Shown in pieces: positions 33,429 through 39,374 of a stretch of 39,374 nucleotides of DNA. The position numbers were made by a program, and so were the translations under genes. Source of the DNA: Bacteroidales bacterium (GTDB taxonomy: Bacteria; Bacteroidota; Bacteroidia; Bacteroidales; UBA932); assembly GCA_017439305.1 (NCBI GenBank), contig JAFSJK010000017.1:1-39374 (forward strand), written 5' to 3'. How positions within the stretch are numbered: the first letter of the stretch is position 1; every line of letters starts with the position of its first letter. The notes under the pieces are model-generated. The model did no database searches. It was not told the DNA's origin and saw only the letters and a program-made list of their open reading frames with translations.

Positions 33429-33911
33429 TTACTTGTACCTGTGGTAGGCGTACGTCGTGGTTCCGCCCAGAAGGTTCGTCTGCCGCAGGACAAATTTCTT
33501 GTCGGTAAGTTCGAGCACGTCGAACGTGCCGTCCAGGATCATGTGGTAGACGACGCTGTCAGAGAGCCAGAGCCGCTTGTTGAAGGTGATCTTGCTCTGG
33601 TTGGCGTTGTAAGTGAAGGTGACGGCGTCAACGTCCACGTCCTTCAGGTCGAATTCCGTGAAACTGCCTTTCTTGGCGATGGCATGCGGGAAAGGGAATT
33701 CGCCGAAGGTCAGATAGAAGTGGCAGGCGGTATAGTCGACGGTGTTGGTAGTCTGTTTGTCACCGGTCCCCGTGACCTCTGTCTTGGTGTCCAGGGCCCA
33801 TACGCCGTACAGGTTGCCGGTCGTGTCTCCGGTGTGGGGTACGCCCTGCTTTTCACAGGAAGTGAAGAGGGCCAGGCAGGCGATAGCCGCCGCAAAAAGA
33901 AGCTTTTTCAT
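33429..33911 (-). CDS. Lipocalin-like lipoprotein (second paralogue)
   Basis: A 160-residue lipoprotein (ALFTSC, Cys19). The mature part begins LYGVWALDTKTEVTGTGDKQ. It has TFTYNANQSKITFNKRLWLSDS, HMILDGTFDVLELTDKKFVLRQ and ends TTYAYHRYK. The order and spacing of these pieces mirror the lipoprotein at 23198-23686, so the two are likely paralogues with a lipocalin-like barrel. It appears monocistronic, between two convergent or tail-to-head units. No consensus promoter was found. Function is unknown; binding of a small hydrophobic ligand at the envelope is a guess from the fold. Confidence 0.82.
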   Translation of the reverse strand: MKKLLFAAAIACLALFTSCEKQGVPHTGDTTGNLYGVWALDTKTEVTGTGDKQTTNTVDYTACHFYLTFGEFPFPHAIAKKGSFTEFDLKDVDVDAVTFTYNANQSKITFNKRLWLSDSVVYHMILDGTFDVLELTDKKFVLRQTNLLGGTTTYAYHRYK

Positions 33912-33972
33912 AAAAATACGTTTATTTTGCTATAGTGATTGCTTCAAATACTGTTCCAAACCGGGTTTCCTG

Positions 33973-36273
33973 TCATTTTGGGCGGTATTCCGCAGTCCTT
34001 CCGTCCTCAATCGGGCCTGACCAGTTCAGGCCGTAGGCGAAGTTCCAGGCGTTCCCGTCGGCATCGACAAGCGGACGCATGTCATGCGGCACGTCCTCCT
34101 GCTGTTCTTCTACGGTACGCATGTCGGCGGGGAACTGCATCGGCAGCAGGCCGGACGGTTCGGCGGTACCGGAGACGAGATCCAGGATGGCCTGGTTCTG
34201 CACGCCGAAGGTCACCAGGATGGCATCGGCGTAGGGCTCCACCTCGGAAAGAACGACGGGCCGTGTGACATTCACGATGACGACGACGGGTTTTTCACCC
34301 ATCTGTTTGCGGGTCTGGATTACCAAGTCCAGGTCTTTTTCATTATAAGTAGTGACGGTCTTTCCCTGATAGGAGCGGTTGACAAACGTTTCCTTCGGAT
34401 CTCCGCCGGCGACGGATTCCTTCCGTGCGGAAACCGCCTTGTAGGGCCTGTACTGGAGGCTGATGGGCACGTAGCCGTTTCCGCGCTTTTCCCGGTCCTT
34501 GACGTCATACCCCGTTCCAGGATGCGGCTCCTGGATCAGGACCAGGGCGAAGTCGGCTTCCCCAGGAGTCTCGGCCCAGTCGAAATACTTCTCTATGAGG
34601 GCTTTGTCTACAGGATAGTCCCAATGCGCGGGAGCGCCCATGGACAGACCGAACATGCCCGGAGTCTGAGGATAAAAGCGCTGGGGAACGAAGACCTTTT
34701 TCCGATTTTTCTCCGGCAGCGCACCTCCATGGTTCTTCACCATCACGACGGACTTCAGCTGGGCCTCGTAACCGGCCTGCATGAATTCGGGCTTGCCCAC
34801 GATGGAAGCCGAGGTGGCAGGGTCGAGGTAAGGGTTCTCGAAGAGGCCGGTACGGAAAGAATTGAGGAGGAGACGGACGGCCGATGCTTCGAAACGCTTG
34901 CGGGCACTTTCTTCACCGAAATCGCGTACCCACATCTGATACGCTTCCAGGACGGGCCCCTTGTCGTTGTTGCCGCCGAACTGGTCCACACCGGCCTTGA
35001 TGACCTCATAATGGCGTTCGGCAACGGTGAGGCCTTCTACGCCCCAGCATTTGCCGTCAAAGGATTCGATGGCTGCGTTGTCATAGGTGATGTTCCAGTC
35101 GGTGCAAACAACGCCGCCATAGTCGTATCTTTCCCGTAAGAGGCTGGTGATGATATACTTGCTATAGCTGTTGCCTACATTGTTTCCGGAGGGGTCCACT
35201 CCGTAGGAGATGGTGTAATAGGGCATCACGGCCGCCGCTTTGCCCGTGCCGTCCTCCAACTTGAATGCCCCTTCGGTGAAGGCTTTCAGGTGGTCTTCGA
35301 AATGGCCTCCGGGGTAGACGGCATATTTGCCGTAGTTGAAATGGGCGTCCCGTCCGCCTTCCTCCGGACCGCCGGAGGGCCAGTGCTTGACCATCGCATT
35401 GACGCTTTGCACGCCCCAGCCGTCCGGGGCTCCCGGCGTGGTCTGGAATCCGTCCACGTAGGCCCGTGCCATCTCGGTGTCCAGGTCCGGGTCCTCGCCG
35501 AAGGTGCCGTTGAATCGGTTCCAGCGCGGCTCGGTGGCCAGGTCGATCTGCGGGCTCAGGGCGGTGGCGATGCCGAGGGCCCGGTATTCTTCGGAAGCGA
35601 TCTGCCCGAACTTTTTCACCAGTTCCGGGTCGAACGTCGCGGCGAGCCCAAGGGGGGTGGGCCAGAGGGAGATCTTTCCGCCGGCTCCCATGTTGAATTC
35701 AGCCGTCGCCGCAGTCTCATTGCGGGGATCGGAGGAGTTGTTGGCCGGGATGCCGTGGCCCAGCGATTCGGTGAGGGTCTGGACATTGTTGTTCCAGCGG
35801 GCGGCGACTTCGGGACTCTCCACGGTGGTGACGAGAACCGCCCGGAGATGGTCTTCGGTGAGGAATTTCCGCTGCTGGTCGGTGAGGTCGTACGGATTGG
35901 CGCCGCTTTCGGCATAGCCTTTCCCGCCGTAGGTGGCACCGCCGAATCCGTAGGCCGATCCGGGCACGGCCTGATGACCGCTGTAGAGCATCAGACCCGC
36001 GATTTCCTCGATGGAGAGCTGCGCAGCCAAGTCCTTGGCGCGTTCTTCCGCCGGCAGGCGCCAGTCCTCGTACGGGTCCAGTGCGCCGTTCCGGTTCAGG
36101 TCCTTGAAAGCAAAGCCGTCCGCTGTCAGCAGGGATGCCGATGTGTATCCGAGCGTGGCGCCACCTTTCTGGGTGACCAATTTGTAGCCGTCGGCTTCGG
36201 TTTCCTGCCATTTCGGGCCGCAGGCCGCGAGAAGGAGGAGGGCGAACAGGGCTGAATAGGTTTTCCGGTTCAT
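33973..36273 (-). CDS. Glycoside hydrolase family 3 lipoprotein (beta-glucosidase/xylosidase-like)
   Basis: A complete 766-residue GH3 lipoprotein (LLAAC, Cys18). After the signal comes an EF-hand-like loop, DLNRNGALDPYED (58-70), typical of this GH3 subgroup. In the TIM barrel, LSPQIDLATEPRWNR and KHWPSGGPEEGGRDAH (296-311) bind substrate, and the nucleophile is Asp392 in GGVVCTDWN. The alpha/beta sandwich follows (VVMVKNHGGALPE, VVVIVNVTRPVVLSEVEPYADAILV). The protein stops after the sandwich, ending GLNWSGPI plus a short tail, with no fibronectin III-like domain, unlike the GH3 at the window start. Likely releases terminal sugars from plant oligosaccharides. It is divergent from the esterase operon across a palindromic promoter region. 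Confidence 0.94.
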   Translation of the reverse strand: MNRKTYSALFALLLLAACGPKWQETEADGYKLVTQKGGATLGYTSASLLTADGFAFKDLNRNGALDPYEDWRLPAEERAKDLAAQLSIEEIAGLMLYSGHQAVPGSAYGFGGATYGGKGYAESGANPYDLTDQQRKFLTEDHLRAVLVTTVESPEVAARWNNNVQTLTESLGHGIPANNSSDPRNETAATAEFNMGAGGKISLWPTPLGLAATFDPELVKKFGQIASEEYRALGIATALSPQIDLATEPRWNRFNGTFGEDPDLDTEMARAYVDGFQTTPGAPDGWGVQSVNAMVKHWPSGGPEEGGRDAHFNYGKYAVYPGGHFEDHLKAFTEGAFKLEDGTGKAAAVMPYYTISYGVDPSGNNVGNSYSKYIITSLLRERYDYGGVVCTDWNITYDNAAIESFDGKCWGVEGLTVAERHYEVIKAGVDQFGGNNDKGPVLEAYQMWVRDFGEESARKRFEASAVRLLLNSFRTGLFENPYLDPATSASIVGKPEFMQAGYEAQLKSVVMVKNHGGALPEKNRKKVFVPQRFYPQTPGMFGLSMGAPAHWDYPVDKALIEKYFDWAETPGEADFALVLIQEPHPGTGYDVKDREKRGNGYVPISLQYRPYKAVSARKESVAGGDPKETFVNRSYQGKTVTTYNEKDLDLVIQTRKQMGEKPVVVIVNVTRPVVLSEVEPYADAILVTFGVQNQAILDLVSGTAEPSGLLPMQFPADMRTVEEQQEDVPHDMRPLVDADGNAWNFAYGLNWSGPIEDGRTAEYRPK

Positions 36274-36294
36274 TTTTCAGGTTACTAGTTTCCA

Positions 36295-36331
36295 CAAACT
36301 TACGAAAAATCGAGGAATTTTCGTAAGTTTG
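36295..36331. promoter_or_regulatory. Overlapping divergent promoters inside a palindrome
   Basis: A perfect 13-bp inverted repeat (36296-36308 and 36318-36330) around a 9-nt centre. Each outer edge forms the same -7 element, TAAGTTTG: plus strand 36324-36331 toward the esterase ATG 36348, minus strand 36302-36295 toward the GH3 ATG 36273. Twenty nt upstream of each is TTAC, which lies within the other promoter's -7 region. The two promoters therefore overlap, and polymerase on one should block the other. It may also be a regulator's operator. Confidence 0.65.
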
Positions 36332-36347
36332 GAAAAAATAACGACGC

Positions 36348-37160
36348 ATGAACCGCAAGTCTTTCCTGGTCCTGCTCCTGGCCCTCGTCACCTGGAGCCT
36401 TTCCGCCCAGACCGTCCGGAAGGTGGAGAATATCCGATATATTGATTCGACGGATCCCTATGCGCAGGAACGCTGCGTGTTGGATGTCATTTATCCCGAA
36501 GGGGCCAGGGACCTTCCCGTGGTTGTCTGGTTCCACGGAGGGGGCTTGACGGGAGGAGACAAGCAATGGACCCCTGCTGCGCTGCTGGATGGCAGTTTCG
36601 TCGTCGTCCGGGCGAATTACCGGCTCATTCCGAAGGTCCACGTCCAGGTCTGCATCGAAGATGCGGCGGCCGTGGTTGCCTGGGCTTTCCGGCATGCGGC
36701 GGAATATGGCGGGTCCCCGGACAAGATCTTTGTCTCCGGCCATTCCGCAGGCGGCTACCTGACCGACCTTGTCGGGCTGGACAAACACTACCTGGAGGCC
36801 TGGGGAATCGACGCCGACCGGATTGCCGGTCTCATCCCCTTCAGCGGGCAGGTCGTCAGCCACTATTCCTATCGGAAAACCCTCGGTATCGGTGAGTTGC
36901 AGCCCATCATCGACCAGTATGCCCCGCTCTACCACATCCGTCCGGACGCCCCGCCCATCGTCATCATCTCCGGGGACCGGGAAACGGAACTGTACGGCCG
37001 GTACGAAGAAACGGCCTATTTCTGGCGGATGCTGAAGATCGCCGGCCATCCGGACGTCCATCTCTACGAACTGCAGGGATATGACCACGGCTCGATGGCC
37101 GACCCGGCCGTACCCATCCTCAAGGACCATGTAAAACGGATTCTGAACAAACAGAAATGA
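36348..37160 (+). CDS. Exported alpha/beta-hydrolase carbohydrate esterase (HSL/BD-FAE-like)
   Basis: A 270-residue protein with a signal peptide (MNRKSFLVLLLALVTWSLSAQ). The alpha/beta-hydrolase domain has the oxyanion motif HGGG (63-66, WFHGGGLTGGDK), the nucleophile Ser133 in S-G-H-S-A-G-G, a likely Asp in ISGDRETE (about 208) and His in GYDHGSM (about 249). HGGG plus GHSAGG is typical of the hormone-sensitive-lipase branch, to which bifunctional feruloyl/acetyl-xylan esterases of the gut belong. It leads an operon with a second esterase (4-nt overlap) and glycerate kinase. Promoter TAAGTTTG lies 16 nt upstream of the start. Confidence 0.9.
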   Translation: MNRKSFLVLLLALVTWSLSAQTVRKVENIRYIDSTDPYAQERCVLDVIYPEGARDLPVVVWFHGGGLTGGDKQWTPAALLDGSFVVVRANYRLIPKVHVQVCIEDAAAVVAWAFRHAAEYGGSPDKIFVSGHSAGGYLTDLVGLDKHYLEAWGIDADRIAGLIPFSGQVVSHYSYRKTLGIGELQPIIDQYAPLYHIRPDAPPIVIISGDRETELYGRYEETAYFWRMLKIAGHPDVHLYELQGYDHGSMADPAVPILKDHVKRILNKQK

Positions 37161-38032
37161 ACTTTGATATGAAAAAGACGTTTTTCCTTCTTTCTCTGGC
37201 ATTGTTGCTGCCTGCCCTGTCCGCCCGGGCGGGAAAAGTCGTTACGGACAGCATGAGAAGTGTCACCCTGGGTTCCGAGGTGAAGTTCAATGTCTATCTC
37301 CCGGACGGGTTCGACCAATCCGGGAAAAAGTATCCGGTGGTGTATCTGCTGCACGGACTGAGCGACGACTATCAGGCGTGGGTCCAGCGGGGTAACATGC
37401 AGACGGTCCTGGATGAACTGATCGGCACGGGCGAAGCCTGTGAAATGATCGTCGTGATGCCCAACGCCGGCGGACCGGACATCCGTAACACCTGGAACGG
37501 CTATTTCAACATGCCGGGCTGGAACTATGAGGATTTCTTTTTCAAGGAGTTCCTGCCTTTCGTGGAGGCCAAGTACCGTGTCATCGGAGACAAGGGACAC
37601 CGGGCCGTGATGGGCCTGTCGATGGGCGGCGGCGGCAGTACGGTCTATGCCCAGCGCCATCCGGACCTTTTCTCCAGCTGCTATGCGATGAGCGCCTGGC
37701 TGGACAACAAGGGCGGAGAAGTAGGTGGTTCCGGTAATACGAAGAAAGATTGCTTCTATTATGTCTGTGAGGCGGTCCGCAACCATTCCGCCCTGGATTT
37801 CCTCGACAAGGCCGATGCGGAGACGCTGGCCCGCTTGCGCACCGTCGCCTGGTTCGTCGACTGTGGCGATGATGACTTCCTTTTCGACGTGAATGTGGCC
37901 TTCCATCAGAAAATGCGGGACCACAAGGTCAAGAGCGAGCTCCGGGTCCGCAACGGCGTCCACAACTGGGAATATTGGCACCTGGCGCTTCGCTGGGCTT
38001 TCCCTTTCGCCACCCGCAACTTCTCCAAATAG
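37157..38032 (+). CDS. Exported esterase D-family hydrolase
   Basis: Reading from 37157 gives 291 residues with the ATG overlapping the previous stop (ATGA). The ATG at 37169 gives a cleaner signal peptide (MKKTFFLLSLALLLPALSARA), and I cannot decide between them. The mature part matches the esterase D/S-formylglutathione hydrolase-like family: PVVYLLHGLSDDYQAWVQRG, IVVMPNAGG, and the elbow G-L-S-M-G (Ser151, counted from 37169). A likely Asp is in VDCGDDDFLFD, with His in GVHNWEYW. Family members include acetyl-xylan and feruloyl esterases. It probably de-esterifies the same glycans that the divergent GH3 trims. Confidence 0.9.
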   Translation: MNFDMKKTFFLLSLALLLPALSARAGKVVTDSMRSVTLGSEVKFNVYLPDGFDQSGKKYPVVYLLHGLSDDYQAWVQRGNMQTVLDELIGTGEACEMIVVMPNAGGPDIRNTWNGYFNMPGWNYEDFFFKEFLPFVEAKYRVIGDKGHRAVMGLSMGGGGSTVYAQRHPDLFSSCYAMSAWLDNKGGEVGGSGNTKKDCFYYVCEAVRNHSALDFLDKADAETLARLRTVAWFVDCGDDDFLFDVNVAFHQKMRDHKVKSELRVRNGVHNWEYWHLALRWAFPFATRNFSK

Positions 38033-38038
38033 GGTCCG

Positions 38039-39085
38039 ATGCGGTCCGGCCTGTACAGGAAGGTCATCGTCGCCCCGGATTCCTTCAAGGGCTGCCTCTC
38101 TGCCAGGGAGGTGGCCCATATTGTTGCCTCTGCCCTTCGTGAGGGGCATCCTGACTGGGAAGTGGTGGAGTTTCCGCTTGCCGACGGGGGAGAGGGAACG
38201 ATAGATGTAGTCGTCCCTTCCTTGGGCGGATCCTTTTGCAAGGCGGTCGTTTCCGACCCGCTGGGAAGGCCTGTCACCGCACGTTTTGGTCTGTCGGGTG
38301 ACAGGGCTGTCCTGGAAGTGGCGGAGGCTTGCGGATTGAAATACCTTGCGCCCCGCGAACGGAATCCGCTGGTCGCCAGCAGTTATGGCGTGGGGGAATT
38401 GCTGATGGCCGCCAGGGCCCGGGGTGCCACCCATTTCCTGGTCGGATTGGGCGGAACGGCCACCTGTGACGGCGGTGCCGGGATGATGCGGGTCCCGGGC
38501 CTTCGGGAAGCCTTGAAGGATTGTTCGTTCGAGTTGCTCTGCGATGTATCTGTCCCTTTCGTCGGTCCGCAGGGAGCCGTCCGGGTATTTGCTCCCCAGA
38601 AAGGAGCGTCCCCTGAGGATCTCCCGGTCCTGGAAGACCGGATGAGGGCATTTGCCCGGACCATGCTTGCGGAAACCGGTGTGGATGTCCTGGCCTTGCC
38701 GGGCACCGGCGCTGCCGGCGGTCTTGCGGGTGCTTTCATGGCGTATTTTGGGGCTGGGTCCGTCTCCGGAATCGACCGGATCCTGGACTTGACCGGCTTC
38801 GACGCCGTAGCGGGGGATGCGGACCTGATCATTACTGGAGAGGGCAAATCCGACCTGCAGACCCTGAGTGGCAAAGTTCCCCTGGGGGTACTGCGCCATT
38901 CCCGCGGTATCCCGGTTGCCTTGCTGTCAGGCCGGGTGGAGAATCATGACGCCCTTGCCGCCGCCGGCTTTTCCCGTCTGATCCAGGTCTCCCCGGACAA
39001 CCTGCCGCTCGAAGAAGCAATAAAACCCGCGATTGCCATCGTCCTTCTGCGTAAAGCTGCGTATACCGCATCTCAAAGCCTATAG
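38039..39085 (+). CDS. Glycerate kinase (GarK/GlxK family)
   Basis: A 348-residue glycerate kinase that phosphorylates D-glycerate to 2-phosphoglycerate in the cytoplasm. Family marks are IVAPDSFKGCLSAREVA at the N terminus, PLADGGEGT, YGVGELLMAARARGA, LVGLGGTATCDGGAGM, FAPQKGASPEDL, LPGTGAAGGLAGAFMAYFGA and the C-terminal LIITGEGKSDLQTLSGKVP. Between GGAGM and LLCDV the protein has only about 17 residues, where the family has roughly 50, so a surface segment has been lost. This explains a length below the usual 375-380. Third gene of the esterase operon (6-nt gap). The last codons lie in a 26-bp inverted repeat. Confidence 0.94.
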   Translation: MRSGLYRKVIVAPDSFKGCLSAREVAHIVASALREGHPDWEVVEFPLADGGEGTIDVVVPSLGGSFCKAVVSDPLGRPVTARFGLSGDRAVLEVAEACGLKYLAPRERNPLVASSYGVGELLMAARARGATHFLVGLGGTATCDGGAGMMRVPGLREALKDCSFELLCDVSVPFVGPQGAVRVFAPQKGASPEDLPVLEDRMRAFARTMLAETGVDVLALPGTGAAGGLAGAFMAYFGAGSVSGIDRILDLTGFDAVAGDADLIITGEGKSDLQTLSGKVPLGVLRHSRGIPVALLSGRVENHDALAAAGFSRLIQVSPDNLPLEEAIKPAIAIVLLRKAAYTASQSL

Positions 39086-39134
39086 GGATGGGGCTCCGAA
39101 AAAAAGTCGCCCCATCCCTATAGGCTTTGAGATG
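39069..39134. repeat. 26-bp perfect inverted repeat at the end of the glycerate kinase gene
   Basis: Arms 39069-39094 and 39109-39134 pair perfectly over 26 bp around a 14-nt A-rich loop. The left arm contains the last five codons and the stop of glycerate kinase (stop at 39083-39085). No T run follows on either strand, so a classic rho-independent terminator is not evident. It could still stop transcription or protect the mRNA 3' end. Confidence 0.8.
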
Positions 39135-39180
39135 AGAGGGTAATACTGAGAATAACAAAACTGGAAATAGTAACCGGGGA

Positions 39181-39223
39181 AAAACAAGAAACGGAGTCTG
39201 GCCAGATGGCTAAACTCCGTTTC
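39181..39223 (-). terminator. Rho-independent terminator of tRNA-Asp
   Basis: On the minus strand, a 10-bp stem (39223-39214 with 39197-39188) encloses an inner GCC/GGC pairing. It is followed by TTGTTTTT (39187-39180 region). It begins 3 nt after the tRNA 3' end, so the tRNA is likely a single-gene transcript. Confidence 0.85.
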
Positions 39224-39225
39224 TG

Positions 39226-39300
39226 CGGTGCGGACGAGGCTCGAACTCGCGACCCCCGGCGTGACAGGCCGGTATTCTAAACCGACTGAACTACCGCACC
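39226..39300 (-). tRNA. tRNA-Asp (GTC)
   Basis: Read on the minus strand, the acceptor GGTGCGG pairs with CCGCACC. The anticodon stem CCGGC/GCCGG closes the loop CTGTCAC, whose anticodon is GTC. GAGTTCGAGCCTC forms the T-arm, and G is the discriminator base, as expected for tRNA-Asp. The CCA end is not encoded. The D-loop is one base longer than the common form. It has its own promoter and terminator. Confidence 0.96.
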
Positions 39301-39330
39301 AATTGTCAGTGAACTTCCCTTTCGGGATTG

Positions 39331-39361
39331 CAAAGGTACAACTAAAATTTGATTCTGCAAA
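39331..39361 (-). promoter_or_regulatory. Promoter of tRNA-Asp
   Basis: Minus strand TTTG (39361-39358), a 19-nt spacer, then TACCTTTG (39338-39331). Both elements match the Bacteroidota consensus exactly. The tRNA begins about 30 nt downstream. Confidence 0.8.
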
Positions 39362-39374
39362 TATTTTGAAAGAA

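Noticed and set aside
33412-33429. Terminator between the ACT-domain gene and the convergent lipoprotein
   Set aside because: The 16-nt gap shows no stem of useful length.
1-39374. CRISPR array, insertion sequence, prophage or integrase
   Set aside because: No regularly spaced direct repeats, transposase, integrase or phage proteins were seen on either strand. The tRNA-Asp has no adjacent integrase.

Overview
The window comes from a GC-rich member of the Bacteroidota, most likely Bacteroidales. Three things point there. Several genes are preceded by the Bacteroidota promoter TTTG-N19-21-TAnnTTTG. Many products are exported lipoproteins and carbohydrate-active enzymes, typical of gut or rumen polysaccharide degraders. 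Shine-Dalgarno sites are rare. The genus cannot be fixed from sequence alone.

Layout. 1-6579: the 3' end of a GH3 glycosidase gene and a secreted esterase (+), then two esterases in a minus-strand operon, then a beta-lactamase-fold serine hydrolase (+). 6586-8895: a GH9 glycanase (-). 9002-12233: an operon of exported Gfo/Idh/MocA oxidoreductase, DUF1080 protein and TIM-barrel isomerase, which resembles the 3-keto-glycoside route of glycan cleavage. 12276-14121 (-): a coiled-coil membrane protein and a lipoprotein flavodoxin. 14187-15830 (+): a membrane-anchored metallophosphoesterase and a LolA-like protein. 15827-23686 (-): a tightly packed seven-gene lipid operon, in order lipocalin-like lipoprotein, MMPL/RND exporter, fatty acid kinase FakA, FakB/DegV, GNAT-fold acyltransferase, PlsX, acyl carrier protein. 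23734-28052 (-): metH and metF, overlapping by 4 nt. 28182-33412 (+): iorA, iorB, aminotransferase, paaK and an ACT-domain protein, a self-contained route for fermenting aromatic amino acids to aryl-acetates. 33429-33911 (-): a second lipocalin-like lipoprotein. 33973-36273 (-): a complete GH3 enzyme, divergent from two more esterases and a glycerate kinase (36348-39085, +). 39226-39300 (-): tRNA-Asp with its own promoter and terminator.

Two themes stand out. One is plant cell-wall glycan attack: two GH3, one GH9, five esterases of several families, and a 3-keto-sugar module, with no SusC/SusD pair in view. The other is a lipid module that holds every step from free fatty acid to acyl-phosphate to acyl-ACP, next to an exporter and convergent with a LolA-like carrier. 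The lipid module is the best candidate for an undescribed system. Its architecture is read directly from the sequence; its function is inferred.
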